Of a stretch of DNA of 64,000 nt, positions 11,480-20,660 are shown piece by piece. The DNA comes from Lujinxingiaceae bacterium (lineage in GTDB: Bacteria; Myxococcota_A; Bradymonadia; Bradymonadales; Bradymonadaceae), in contig JACCWM010000099.1 in NCBI GenBank assembly GCA_013697635.1, positions 1-64,000 on the forward strand. The letters are read 5' to 3'. The notes beneath the pieces are model-generated. The model saw nothing but the letters and a program-made list of their open reading frames with translations, was not told where the DNA came from and searched no databases. Every line of letters begins with the position of its first letter. The stretch's first letter is position 1. Both the position numbers and the translations under genes were made by a program.

Positions 11480-12256
11480 TCAACCGCCGCTTTCCAGACA
11501 GGTCGGCGTGGAACCCATCGCACAGCTCAGGCAGATGTCGATCGGGTAGCGAAAGATATTCGACTCGACCTCGGTGCCTGCGCCAGACTTGCCTTTGATC
11601 TGAATCTCGGCGACGAAGGTCACCGGCTCGGCCGGGCTTCCAAGCTTATCCTTCAAGAAGGCTTCGAAGTATGCCACGTCGGCGGCACCTTGCAGGATCG
11701 GAATGCCGGTAATCGCGCCGCCGCCGTCGCTCAGCAACAAGATTGTAAAGCTACGATCTTGGGTGAACTCGAAGGTCTCGGTGGTATTGTTGGGCAGATT
11801 AAAGACATTGAGCTCGCTGGGAAAGCTCACCGTCGCGCCCGTGGTGTAGATGTAGTTTGCGTCGAGCTGCATGTTCGAGTCCGAGCTCGAGCCGACGCTG
11901 CCGCTGTCTGGCAGACGATTGGTAAAGCCGGCGATGAACTTGAACTGATTGCGCGAACCGGCCGCGCCGCTCACCAACAGGCCGGGGCCGCTCGCGTCCT
12001 GGCCGCCGCTTTCTTTGATCTCTCGAAGGTTGATTTGACCGCGCGAGAAGAAACCGTCACCGCCCTGGGTGTCCGAAGGAACGGTACACTTGAGAGTTTT
12101 GGGGCCACCCTCCTCGCCGTCCTCGAGGGCTCCTTTGTACAACAGACTACCATTGAGCAAGATCGAGGGTTCCTGCTCAACACAGCCCGGTGCTGTTGAG
12201 AGGCCAATCAAGCCAGCAGCACATAATAGTAGGGTTGAATTCTTGTTGATCATCAT
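11480..12256 (-). CDS. Secreted lipoprotein, unknown function
   Basis: 258 residues. Signal peptide TLLLCAAGLIGLSTAPGC ends in a lipobox-like APGC, giving a lipidated Cys near residue 25. The mature part is rich in Ser, Gly, Thr and beta-strand patterns with four late cysteines (DICLSCAMGSTPTC), and it resembles the single-domain beta-sandwich lipoproteins frequent in Myxococcota. No named family was recognised. AGGAG lies close to the tandem ATGATG at 12256-12251; the second ATG (12253) is better spaced. The gene is 126 bases downstream of pilQ in the same direction, so read-through from the pil operon is possible, and its own terminator closes the unit. Confidence 0.75.
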   Translation of the reverse strand: MMINKNSTLLLCAAGLIGLSTAPGCVEQEPSILLNGSLLYKGALEDGEEGGPKTLKCTVPSDTQGGDGFFSRGQINLREIKESGGQDASGPGLLVSGAAGSRNQFKFIAGFTNRLPDSGSVGSSSDSNMQLDANYIYTTGATVSFPSELNVFNLPNNTTETFEFTQDRSFTILLLSDGGGAITGIPILQGAADVAYFEAFLKDKLGSPAEPVTFVAEIQIKGKSGAGTEVESNIFRYPIDICLSCAMGSTPTCLESGG

Positions 12257-12382
12257 TATCTCCTCAAGCCGCTTCAATCATCGCGGGGCGCAGGTGCGTT
12301 GCAGTTCAAATTGTTGGCTGGCAGCTCAGTTGAGAACCAGTATGTCACTTTCCAAGCAAAACTTCCAATTTCAGGCTCGCGA

Positions 12383-15300
12383 TTACTCTTCACCGCCAAA
12401 GTCGCTGGAGATCGAGCCGGCCGATTGCATGCCCAGCGCCTCGGCGCGATTGACGATGCGCGGCGTGATGAAGATCAGCAGCTCCGAGCGACGCTCACTC
12501 TGCGAGCTGGTGCGAAAGAAGAAGCCCAGAATCGGAATACGGTGGAAAAAGGGTACCGCCGCGATGCTCTGTCCAGCGTTTCGTGTGTAGATACCACCGA
12601 TGACGGTCGTGTCTCCATCGCGAATGAGCAACTCGGTGTTGGCCTGGCGACGGATGATCGTGGGGTCGCCACGCGCACCGGTGTTCTGGAAGTCAGGCTC
12701 GTTTTTGGTGGCCTGGATGGTCAGCTGCACGTTGCCATCGGGCGTGACGTGCGGGGTGACCGTCAACTCGAGCGTGGCATCGACGAAGACCGTCTGCACG
12801 CCGGCGGCGCTGACGACGCTGATCGGGATGCTCGTTCCTTGTGAGATCGTCGCCTGCTTGTTGTCCATGGTCAGAATGCGCGGTGAGCTCACGATCTTGG
12901 CGTGGCCGGCCTCCTCCATCGCCGAGAGGCGAAGGTTGAGGTTGACGCCGCCGCCAACGCTTCCCATAGTCAGACCGATGGCACCACCGGCGCCGGTACC
13001 GGCCGGGGCGGGCAGGTTGACCGCGAAGTTCGGGTTGGACGAGGTTCCGGCCGTCGGCGTCTGGCCGTCGGTGGCACCGCCGCCGATTCCGAGCACGTTG
13101 GGAAAGATCAGGCCCGTGGGGTTGCCGTTTCCTTGCGAAAAGGAGATGTCACCGCCCCACTGGATACCGATCTGGCGTGCGAAGGTGTCGTTGGTCTCGA
13201 CGATTCGCGCCTCGATCAGCACCTGAGGCACCTGGGAGTCGAGGCTCTCGACGAGCATGCGAATCGCATCGAGGTTCTCGCGCAAGTCTTTGATGATCAA
13301 GGTGTTGGTGCGCTTGTCCACCGTGACGCTGCCACGGCTGCTGAGCAAACCGTTGACCTGGCCGACCATCTCGTCAGCCGAGGCATAGTTGATCGGCAGC
13401 AAGAAGACCTCGAGCGGCTGCACACGCTGAGCGGCGGCGCGAGCGGCGGCGCGAGCGCCCTCCTCCTGGTTGAGCACGCCCTGGGGCGCCACGCGGATCA
13501 CGTTGCCACGAACTTCAAAGCCCAGTTGAAGCGACTGCAAGATGGTCAAAAACACCTGGTCAAGCGGCACGCTGCGAAGACGCATCGTCACCGAACCCTT
13601 GACGCCGTCACTGGCGATGATGTTGACGCCGCCCTCTTTGGCCATCAGGCGCAGCACGTTTTGAATGTCGGCGTTACGCAAATCGATGGTCAAGCGCTTG
13701 CGGCTCATGCCCGGAACACTGCTCACTCGCGTCGGGTCAGCGACAACCAGCGGATAGCCGGGAGGCGCCGAGGTGAAGCTCTGACCATCGACGGGCGCCT
13801 TCGGTGCAACCTCCTGAGCGTGGCGCGTGCTGGCGCCACCGGCCACGGCCGAGGCGAACTCCCAGACAAGCTGGTTGCCTTCCTGGCGGATGACCTCGGA
13901 GGCGTCCGCACGAAGCTCAGCCTCCACGCGCACCTGGCCCGGCTTGTCGGCAAAGCTTGAGACAAAGCGCACGGCGCCGCCTTGAGCGCTCGACGAGAGG
14001 GTCTTCTCGAGATGCTTGGGAAGCTGCACGTCGTTGAGAATCATCACGGCGCGGCTGTCCTTCCAAGGAAGCGTCTCAAACTTGCCCGGGTGATCGAGCT
14101 CGACGACGATGCGCGAGCGACCCTGGGCGGTGGTCTCCAAACGAATGGCACGCACCGTATTACTGTTGGTGGCGTCGACGGCGACGGCGCGTGCAGGCAC
14201 AAGGCTTGCGCGCCCGGCGTTGCTGTTGGCAAGTTGGCGCTGGCTGGCTTCGAGCTGAGCACGAGCCTCGCCCAGTTCGCGCTCGATGACGGCACGCTCG
14301 CCTTGAATCTTGGCCAGACGGCCTTCTTCGTCGCTTCGTGCTTGCTTGACGTTGGTCAGACGGGCTTCCTCAGAGCGACGCGTGCCTTCGAGAGCCTCGA
14401 CACGCTGACGCTCCCGATCGATCGCCTCGTTGATCGCCTGGAGGCGCTCGGTGTTGGCATTGACGGCGGCCAGCTGCTCACGACCCTGCTGCTCACGCGT
14501 GGTGGTCATGGCCTCGCGAAGCTGGGCAATCTCGGTGTCACGCTGCTCGATGAGCTTTTGCATCTCACCGAGGCGAGTTTGCGCGCCTTGCGACTGCTTT
14601 TGAGCCTCGTCGAGCTGCGCCGTGTACTGGCGTGAGCGGTCCTGCCATTGATTGCGCTCCTTCTCGAGTTCCTTGAGCGATGCTTGTGCACTCTGATCAC
14701 CGCCGGCGGCGCGAAGCGCGCTGACCTGACGCTCGAGCTCGGCCTCACGCTTGCGGGCCTCGTCGAGCTGGCGGCGCTGGGTATCGACATGGGTGGAAGC
14801 CTGCTTGGCCTCCTCGGTCATGGTGCTCACCCGAGCACGAAACGCCTCTTTCTGGGTGGCCACATCGTCGAGCTCGGCGCGCGTCTGGGTCAGGTTGCTT
14901 TGCAGCTCGTCGGCGCGCTTTTTGGCGTGGGTGCCTTCTTCTTCTTTCACACGTGCCAGGGCCAGAGCGCGCTCGCGGGCGGCCTCGGCTTGCTGAGCCT
15001 TCTCGATAGCGAGCTTGCGCTGCTCGTCGAGACGCTCGGCGCGGGCGGTGGCCTGATCACGCTCGCTGGTGAGCGCGTCGAGCTGCTTGCGCAGCCCGCT
15101 GACGGTCTTCTCGCTCTTGGCGACTTCGCGCTGTGCGATCTCAAGTGCGTCGTTCTTCTTGGCAATGGCCGACTCGACCTCGCGACGCTCCGCGCCACTT
15201 GTCGAGGACAGACGCTGCTCGAGGGCCTTGATCTCGGCCTGGTTCGACTCCAAACGTGCGCGGGTGCTCTCAAGCTCACCGACCGCCTGATCGAAGCGCG

Positions 15301-15850
15301 TCTGGTTGGCCTTGAGCTCACCTTGGTAGCGCTCTTCAGTCTGGCGCAGTTGGCTCTCGGCCGCAGCAAGCTGCTTTTGCTTGGTCTGCAGCTCGCGCTC
15401 GACGTTGGCCATGTCCTTGTTGGCGCCGTTGCGCTGCGCGCCGTCCACGAAGACAACGACCTTGTTGCCCTCGGTGCGCACGTCATAGTGCGCTCCGCGG
15501 TCAAAGCCGATGATCAGACGTGTCACGGTCTGGAAGCTGTCCTCGAACTCGATCAGCGCGACCTTGGAGATGACCCCGTTGCCGACGTCACGCGTCAGGC
15601 TGTCGCCTTTGATTTTGCTGTTGGAGATATCGACAAACAGGCGCAACGGATCGTTGAGCTTGAAGACCGAAAACGTCGGCACCTCAGAGCCTTCGAGGGC
15701 GATGTAGGTTCCGTCGTCGCGCTCGTCGATCTTAAGCGTTGCCACCGTGTTCAGCTGCGTTGCGCCCGCCGAGCGATCGGCTTGAGCAAACGCGGGTGTG
15801 CTCAAACCGACCATCACGCACAACAACAAGATTGATAGCTTCCATCTCAT
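12383..15850 (-). CDS. pilQ: Type IV pilus secretin PilQ with a long central coiled coil
   Basis: 1155 residues. PilQ forms the outer-membrane channel for the type IV pilus. Order of parts: signal peptide (1-22, cut after AFA), AMIN domain (about 33-140, peptidoglycan binding), a charged Lys/Glu/Gln/Ala coiled coil from about 148 to 545, a second AMIN domain (about 560-675), an STN/N0 domain (about 715-788, LTIDLRNADIQNVLRLMA), a secretin N1 domain (about 815-880, LPINYASADEMVGQV), and the secretin core (about 880-1135, VPQVLIEARIVETND to LLIFITPRIV). Myxococcus PilQ has about 900 residues and, as far as known, no such coil. The start at 15850 has AGGAGT upstream; an extension to 15982 would overlap pilP. 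It is the last pil gene of the pilMNOPQ unit. Confidence 0.95.
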   Translation of the reverse strand: MRWKLSILLLCVMVGLSTPAFAQADRSAGATQLNTVATLKIDERDDGTYIALEGSEVPTFSVFKLNDPLRLFVDISNSKIKGDSLTRDVGNGVISKVALIEFEDSFQTVTRLIIGFDRGAHYDVRTEGNKVVVFVDGAQRNGANKDMANVERELQTKQKQLAAAESQLRQTEERYQGELKANQTRFDQAVGELESTRARLESNQAEIKALEQRLSSTSGAERREVESAIAKKNDALEIAQREVAKSEKTVSGLRKQLDALTSERDQATARAERLDEQRKLAIEKAQQAEAARERALALARVKEEEGTHAKKRADELQSNLTQTRAELDDVATQKEAFRARVSTMTEEAKQASTHVDTQRRQLDEARKREAELERQVSALRAAGGDQSAQASLKELEKERNQWQDRSRQYTAQLDEAQKQSQGAQTRLGEMQKLIEQRDTEIAQLREAMTTTREQQGREQLAAVNANTERLQAINEAIDRERQRVEALEGTRRSEEARLTNVKQARSDEEGRLAKIQGERAVIERELGEARAQLEASQRQLANSNAGRASLVPARAVAVDATNSNTVRAIRLETTAQGRSRIVVELDHPGKFETLPWKDSRAVMILNDVQLPKHLEKTLSSSAQGGAVRFVSSFADKPGQVRVEAELRADASEVIRQEGNQLVWEFASAVAGGASTRHAQEVAPKAPVDGQSFTSAPPGYPLVVADPTRVSSVPGMSRKRLTIDLRNADIQNVLRLMAKEGGVNIIASDGVKGSVTMRLRSVPLDQVFLTILQSLQLGFEVRGNVIRVAPQGVLNQEEGARAAARAAAQRVQPLEVFLLPINYASADEMVGQVNGLLSSRGSVTVDKRTNTLIIKDLRENLDAIRMLVESLDSQVPQVLIEARIVETNDTFARQIGIQWGGDISFSQGNGNPTGLIFPNVLGIGGGATDGQTPTAGTSSNPNFAVNLPAPAGTGAGGAIGLTMGSVGGGVNLNLRLSAMEEAGHAKIVSSPRILTMDNKQATISQGTSIPISVVSAAGVQTVFVDATLELTVTPHVTPDGNVQLTIQATKNEPDFQNTGARGDPTIIRRQANTELLIRDGDTTVIGGIYTRNAGQSIAAVPFFHRIPILGFFFRTSSQSERRSELLIFITPRIVNRAEALGMQSAGSISSDFGGEE

Positions 15851-15978
15851 AGCACTGACTCCTACGTTTCGCCGCGCCCCGATCAAAAGGCCTTTCTGTC
15901 GCCTACGAAGGCGAAGGATTGGGAACACATCATGGGTCTTCAATTGGTCATCCGCCGCTAAGATCGTTTTTGTGACTT

Positions 15979-16713
15979 TCATTGACGTGGTGGCGCCGTA
16001 CCCTGGAAGCGGGGATCGGCGGTCGCACGCGATGGCTCTGGTGCATTTTCTTCTGCTCTGGGGCTATCACGGTATTGCTCGAGAGCCTGACGGCCCTGCT
16101 CGGTCTGCAACAAGCGCTCGAGCGCCTCACGATCTTGAGAGCTGAGGCCCTCCTCTTCGCCCGAGATATCCAGGTCGCGCAACTTCAAGGTGATCACCGT
16201 ACCGCCGTAAGGGCTATCGTCTTCGGCGCCCTCGCGGATCTCGACTTCGTTGTCACGGATGTTCGTGATTATGCCGCCGTTGCGCCCGACGCGGTCGCCC
16301 TCTTTGACCACATGGCCAAGGCCGTCGCCATCGACGAACATCACCATCGGCACGGCCGTCTCGCTAATCAGCGCGACCAAGGTGAGTTGGCTGATCGCAA
16401 ACTCCTCGAGCGGCTCGAGCGGGCGCACCTCGCCGACCACGGTGGTGCTGGCAGGCTGAAATACGTCGGCCTCGGGCTGGAAAGGATTGCGCCGGCGGCC
16501 AGAATACTCCGGTCGCTGGTACTCGGCCACGCCCTTGGGCTGAGTGACGACCGGCACCGGCGGCGCAGCCTGCACCAACGGCGGAGGCGGTGCCTGACTC
16601 GGTTCGTCGTCAAACAGGCCGCAACCTGCCAGCGTCATGAGCAACGCGGCACCGACGACGCTGCCTAAAGCCGAAAGGCTCTTTGTTTGTCTTATCTCGA
16701 CTACGCTTACCAT
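15979..16713 (-). CDS. pilP: Type IV pilus assembly lipoprotein PilP
   Basis: 244 residues. The lipoprotein signal ends LLMTLAGCGLF, placing the lipidated Cys near residue 31. A proline-rich linker (PPPPLVQAAPPVPVV) reaches across the periplasm to a compact HR-type beta domain (about 110-185: FAISQLTLVALISETAVPMVMF, then VKEGDRVGRNGGIITNI and VEIREG), which in PilP binds the periplasmic N0/N1 region of PilQ. The C-terminal 60 residues are charged and probably disordered. PilP links the inner-membrane PilMNO ring to the secretin. It starts 69 bases after pilO and ends 128 bases before pilQ. Confidence 0.92.
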   Translation of the reverse strand: MVSVVEIRQTKSLSALGSVVGAALLMTLAGCGLFDDEPSQAPPPPLVQAAPPVPVVTQPKGVAEYQRPEYSGRRRNPFQPEADVFQPASTTVVGEVRPLEPLEEFAISQLTLVALISETAVPMVMFVDGDGLGHVVKEGDRVGRNGGIITNIRDNEVEIREGAEDDSPYGGTVITLKLRDLDISGEEEGLSSQDREALERLLQTEQGRQALEQYRDSPRAEENAPEPSRATADPRFQGTAPPRQ

Positions 16714-16782
16714 ATTCTTACCTGTTGCTCGCGAATGACCTGGTCATTGCTTTCTGGCATCGGAAGGCAAAAGAGCGGGCAC

Positions 16783-17355
16783 TTACTGGGACTTCAAGCG
16801 AAACGTTCGGGCGCTGGCCGTAACCACGAGTATACCCTCCGGGCTCAAACCTTTTGCCCGGCGCGTCAAGGTGACGTCACTGACGTCGACGATGCGCGTC
16901 ATGCGCCCGATATAGAAGAAGAAGTTCGCCAACTCGTCGTAGGTGCCGACGAGTTCCATCTCCACCGGGATCTCGATGAAATGCTCTCGGACGATGTCGG
17001 AGTTACGCTTGAACTTGTTGATCTCCAGTCCGGCCGTCTTGCCCTGATTGTGGATACGCTGCAAGAGACTGGGAATCTCGGCATTGGCCGGCAGCTTCTC
17101 ACGTGCGACGAGCAATTGGCGTTGCAAGTCCTCAAGGCGCTGCACGACCTGCTCGCGATTGCGACGCAATTGTTCGAGGCGAGCCTTCTCTTGCTGCAAT
17201 CGCACGATCTCCTGATCGGCCTGCTGAATTTCTTCTTCCATCGGCTTGTGGATACCCATCCAAAATCCGATGAAAATGCCCACCATGATCAGGACCAGAA
17301 AGAGCACCTTCTGACCCAGCGGGAAGGAATTAAATTTATCGATAAAATCATTCAT
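16783..17355 (-). CDS. pilO: Type IV pilus inner-membrane protein PilO
   Basis: 190 residues, standard length. A short cytoplasmic N-terminus (MNDFIDKFNSFPLGQK) is followed by one membrane helix (VLFLVLIMVGIFIGFWMGI), a heptad-rich coiled coil (about 40-85) and the periplasmic ferredoxin-like domain (about 90-190, with IPVEMELVGTYDELANFFFYIGRM). PilO dimerises with PilN to form the alignment complex that couples PilM and the motor to PilP and PilQ. It follows pilN after 51 bases. No anomaly is seen. Confidence 0.93.
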   Translation of the reverse strand: MNDFIDKFNSFPLGQKVLFLVLIMVGIFIGFWMGIHKPMEEEIQQADQEIVRLQQEKARLEQLRRNREQVVQRLEDLQRQLLVAREKLPANAEIPSLLQRIHNQGKTAGLEINKFKRNSDIVREHFIEIPVEMELVGTYDELANFFFYIGRMTRIVDVSDVTLTRRAKGLSPEGILVVTASARTFRLKSQ

Positions 17356-17406
17356 AGAAATACGCCCTGAGCCTGTGTCTCGTTCTCGACTCTTGCCACT
17401 TGCCTG

Positions 17407-18069
17407 TCAGGTTCCCTGGCCGGCGACGGCCTTATCGTCGGCCGCCTGGTACGAAATCTTGCCGGTGATGCGAAACTGAACCGTACGCGCCGCTGCTTGG
17501 CCCTGGCCACCGGTGGCTGTCGCGGTTTGCACGAAGTCGAGCTGCATGTCGTTGAAGTGGCGCGCCGTGGTCAGACGCTGCAGAAATTCGGCCACGTCGT
17601 CGGCATTTCCGGCAAACCCCTCGAGCTCGATCGACTTGTCCTTGTCGCTGAACTTCTCCAGCCATAGACGACGCGTATCCCACTCCACGTTCCAGTTCTT
17701 CTGCAACTGGGAGAAGCGATCCTCCTCGTTTCGCGGCGGACTCAAGATCCCTTGCAGCTCGTCGAAGACGCGCACGGGTCCTGTGCGATTTCGCTCGAGG
17801 TCGTCGAGCACGCCGAGTTGCTGGCGCAGTGTCGACTCCTCAGCCTCGAGGCGAGCGTGATCGCTGACCTCCTTGTTGGCTACATTGACCTCCACGTTGT
17901 GCTGGGCAACTTGCTTCTGTTTGTTGCCGAGCTCCTCGGAATGGATCATGTAGATTACTCCGATTGCGCCGAATTCGGCCAACAGAAGGAGTACAAAGAG
18001 GATGAGCTGGGTGCGCCCCGCGGAGCGCCTGCGAGCTTGCTTGATGGGCAGTAAGTTAACGCGAATCAT
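17407..18069 (-). CDS. pilN: Type IV pilus inner-membrane protein PilN
   Basis: 220 residues. The conserved cytoplasmic motif MIRVNLLPIKQARR at the very N-terminus is the segment that inserts in the groove of PilM. It is followed by one membrane helix (TQLILFVLLLLAEFGAIGVIY), a coiled coil, and a periplasmic ferredoxin-like domain (WDTRRLWLEKF, IELEGFAGNADDVAEFLQRL). The start ATG at 18069 overlaps the pilM stop codon (ATGA), and it gives the motif at residue 1, so longer upstream starts are rejected. The C-terminus after RITGKISYQA is short and charged. Confidence 0.93.
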   Translation of the reverse strand: MIRVNLLPIKQARRRSAGRTQLILFVLLLLAEFGAIGVIYMIHSEELGNKQKQVAQHNVEVNVANKEVSDHARLEAEESTLRQQLGVLDDLERNRTGPVRVFDELQGILSPPRNEEDRFSQLQKNWNVEWDTRRLWLEKFSDKDKSIELEGFAGNADDVAEFLQRLTTARHFNDMQLDFVQTATATGGQGQAAARTVQFRITGKISYQAADDKAVAGQGT

Positions 18070-19127
18070 CGTTCGTTCGTCCTCCGCAGCGCCAGCCCCA
18101 CGGCGATAGCTGCAATGGGTGCCCATCGCTGAATGCGATCAGGCGAAAATTGGCGTTCGTCGTACGAGACATTGCGAAACGGATTGGCCACCTCGGCCGG
18201 CACGCCGCTGATCCGAGCGATCGTGCGCACCAGTGAGGGGATCGCCGCCGTGCCGCCGGAGACGATGATTTTGTCGATCTTGCTGTTGGCCGCCGTCGCC
18301 GCATAAAAATCCAGCGAACGCTGTATCTCGTGGGCCATGTCTTCGGCCTTGTCCTGGATGATCCGCTCGACCTCCTGGGGCAAGACCTCATCGCTCTTGG
18401 CACCGGGTGAGCCGCCCATCTTATACATCTCGGCTTCCTGGTAGGTGATGTTGAGCTGCTTTTGGATCTCTTCGGTGATGTCACTGCCACCGATCGAAAG
18501 ATCGCGGGTGAACATGGTGATGCCGTCGCTGACGACGTTCATGCTCACCACGCTCGAGCCGATGTCGAGCAGCACGATCGTCTCATCACGATGAAAGCCG
18601 TAATTGACCTCGTACATGTTTTGAAGGCTGAAGGCGTCGACGTCGACCACCGTCGGCTCGAGGCCGGCGTCGTGGCAGACGGCCACGTAGTCGTTGATCA
18701 TCTCCTTTTTGGCGGCGACGAGAACCACGTCCATCTGCCCCTGCTCGGTGCGAGGCGCGAGCACCTCAAAGCCGATGTAGACATCCTTGATGTCAAAGGG
18801 GATGTACTGCTCGGCTTCCCATTGAATCGACTCTTCGAGTTCTTCTTGAGTCATCAGCGGCAGGGTAATCTTCTTGATGATCACCGTGTTGCCCGAAACA
18901 CTGATCGCCGTCTCTTTGGTGCGAATCTTATTTCGGGCGAGCAACTCGGTGATCGCGTCGACGACCACCGCCGAGTTCATCAGAGCGCCGTCAACGATGG
19001 TCTCCGGAGGCAGCTGCGTGTAATCGAACGCCTGAAGCTGAAGCCCCTTCTTTCCGCTTTTGAACACACAAAGCTTGACTGCGCTCGAGCCTATATCGAG
19101 ACCTATGCAGTTTTGTCCCTTCGCCAT
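18066..19127 (-). CDS. pilM: Type IV pilus assembly ATPase-fold protein PilM
   Basis: 353 residues, the typical length. It has an actin/FtsA-like fold: the phosphate-1 motif GLDIGSSAVKLCVF near residue 9, the phosphate-2 motif VLLDIGSSVVSMNVV (about 205-220), and the adenosine motif IIVSGGTAAIPSLV (about 300). PilM is cytoplasmic and nucleates the PilMNOP platform by binding the PilN N-terminus. The start at 19127 has AAGGAG 8 bases upstream and gives MAKGQNCIGLDIG. It is the first gene of the five-gene operon, coupled to pilN by a 4-base overlap. Confidence 0.94.
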   Translation of the reverse strand: MAKGQNCIGLDIGSSAVKLCVFKSGKKGLQLQAFDYTQLPPETIVDGALMNSAVVVDAITELLARNKIRTKETAISVSGNTVIIKKITLPLMTQEELEESIQWEAEQYIPFDIKDVYIGFEVLAPRTEQGQMDVVLVAAKKEMINDYVAVCHDAGLEPTVVDVDAFSLQNMYEVNYGFHRDETIVLLDIGSSVVSMNVVSDGITMFTRDLSIGGSDITEEIQKQLNITYQEAEMYKMGGSPGAKSDEVLPQEVERIIQDKAEDMAHEIQRSLDFYAATAANSKIDKIIVSGGTAAIPSLVRTIARISGVPAEVANPFRNVSYDERQFSPDRIQRWAPIAAIAVGLALRRTNER

Positions 19128-19170
19128 GTGTTCACTCCTTCTTCCGTGTGTTCGTAGTAATCTTGAGCGC

Positions 19171-19200
19171 ATGTTGCCACGCGTTTCACAGGGGTGTCAA
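19171..19200 (-). promoter_or_regulatory. Candidate promoter of the pilMNOPQ operon
   Basis: On the minus strand a perfect TTGACA (19200-19195) is followed, after 18 bases, by CAACAT (19176-19171), about 45 bases before pilM. The -10 hexamer is poor, so an activator may be needed, or the true start is elsewhere. Confidence 0.3.
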
Positions 19201-19797
19201 GAAATCTCATTTTGTCGCAAGCAGCCCGTGTCCATGGAATTTGGCGATGGACTGCCTTGTTACTGGTGACGTCTAAGAGATGCCGGCTACTCAAATCCAC
19301 ACAGGTGATTGCACGTCAGCAACGACCCGCCGGTTGCGGTCGATGATCGAGACGTCTTGTTGGACATGACAGCCTCCAGCAGTGTATCCCAGAACTTTGG
19401 TGGCGAAAGTTTTTTGTCACCAATTTCGAGGTTGCGATGAGAGTCATCTCACTTATGCACCACAATGGGGGGGTTGGCAATCGGCTTTTTTAGCTAACCT
19501 GTTTACTCAAAACACTTAACTGGCTGGAATTAAAAGCCTTTGCTTCACTTGCGGGCACGCCGATGGCCGTGTCAGGGCGCGATGCTCGAAGACGCTTGCA
19601 GTCACCACGTCTTGCGATAAACTGAGCGTCTGACTGCCGCGATGTCACCGCAACCATGCTTTGTGTTGGCTTTTTTGCGGCCAGACGTGGAATTTCACGG
19701 AACTTGGCTGGATTTTACGTGACGCGGTGGCTACCTTGACGCTTGCCCCACGCCCTAGGTTTTTTCGACAACCCTCATAAAGAATGCGGGATCTACG
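19201..19797. other. Long divergent intergenic region between pilM and dksA, no gene seen
   Basis: About 600 bases without a convincing reading frame. It is less GC-rich than the coding flanks and holds several A/T runs (GTTTTTTGTCACC near 19409-19421, GCTTTTTTAGC near 19482-19492) and a G7 run near 19468-19474. No tRNA, riboswitch or long inverted repeat was recognised. It presumably holds the control regions of the pilus operon and dksA. Confidence 0.5.
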
Positions 19798-20163
19798 ATG
19801 AACTCTGCACATCTGGAAGAATTTCGTCTGCTGCTGACCGAGGAGAAGAAGCGTCTCCTCAAAAAGGCCGCCCACACGATCAAAAATGAGATCGAGCTGT
19901 CCAAGGACGACATGGCCGATGAAGCCGATATGGCCAGCGCCTTGACCGATCAGAACTTGAGCCTTCGCCTTCGCGGTCGTGAGCGCTCGCTGATCGACAA
20001 GATCGATCTGGCGATCGGACGCATTGAACAAGGCGAATTTGGCGCCTGCGCGGCGTGTGGCGACGACATCGATGTCGACAGGCTGCGTGCGCGACCGGTA
20101 ACCACGATGTGTATCGCCTGCAAAGAGGAGCAGGAGCGCCGCGAGCGCCTCTACTCCGATTGA
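19798..20163 (+). CDS. dksA: DksA/TraR-type RNA polymerase-binding transcription factor
   Basis: 121 residues. An N-terminal coiled coil carries the tip motif DEADMA (D41, D44, A46), matching the DxxDxA tip of true DksA that acts in the polymerase secondary channel. A C4 zinc finger follows (C84, C87, C105, C108 in CAACGDDIDVDRL and MCIACKEEQE), then a basic C-terminal helix. DksA works with ppGpp to adjust rRNA and stress promoters. It is shorter than E. coli DksA (151), as is usual outside gamma-proteobacteria. It is divergent from the pil operon with a long control region between. Confidence 0.92.
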   Translation: MNSAHLEEFRLLLTEEKKRLLKKAAHTIKNEIELSKDDMADEADMASALTDQNLSLRLRGRERSLIDKIDLAIGRIEQGEFGACAACGDDIDVDRLRARPVTTMCIACKEEQERRERLYSD

Positions 20164-20296
20164 GACGGACGACGCGCGCGACATCGCGTTACCCGTTCGC
20201 CCACTTTAGGGCGGGCCCTGGTGTGCGCTCTCTTTTTGGGGCAAGCGCGTGGGCTCGGCCGTGCAGCTTCTTGGTCCCAAAAGACACAGGTATACC

Positions 20297-20551
20297 ATGT
20301 CCCGCGAGCAGCTCTATCTCTACGAGACAACCTCTTGCACCCAACGCGCAAAGGCTCAGGCCACCGGTTTGGATGTGTATTTCCCGCCCGAGATCGCCGG
20401 CTGGACCGACGTGCTCGACTGCCGTGAGGCGCCCTACACCGAGCGCAGCCTGGAGGAGAATTGCGCATACGCCTTGCACGTGCGCAAGCGCTTCATTCTG
20501 GTGAGCCACTCCCAGATCGCCCAAGAGACCCCGCCAACCCAGGCCTCTTGA
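20297..20551 (+). CDS. Small hypothetical protein
   Basis: 84 residues, soluble, starting MSREQLYLYETTSCTQRAKA. It has three cysteines (C14, C42, C56), a mixed alpha/beta look and no signal sequence or membrane helix. The ATG at 20297 has ACAGG about 7 bases upstream; the frame is open slightly earlier but without a start context. It lies 134 bases after dksA in the same direction and may be transcribed with it. No family is recognised. Confidence 0.5.
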   Translation: MSREQLYLYETTSCTQRAKAQATGLDVYFPPEIAGWTDVLDCREAPYTERSLEENCAYALHVRKRFILVSHSQIAQETPPTQAS

Positions 20552-20574
20552 GCCGGGCCAGCGCCAAGCGGCGA

Positions 20575-20603
20575 TTGTCTATCGATGAGTCCCTCGCTAT
20601 ACT
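20575..20603 (+). promoter_or_regulatory. Strong sigma-70 type promoter candidate
   Basis: TTGTCT (20575-20580), exactly 17 bases of spacer, then TATACT (20598-20603). It ends 57 bases before the start codon at 20661. Confidence 0.5.
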
Positions 20604-20660
20604 CGTTAGTCGAGCAGCACCCAAGCGCACCTGAGACCGACCCAAACTCCCCCGGCGGCC

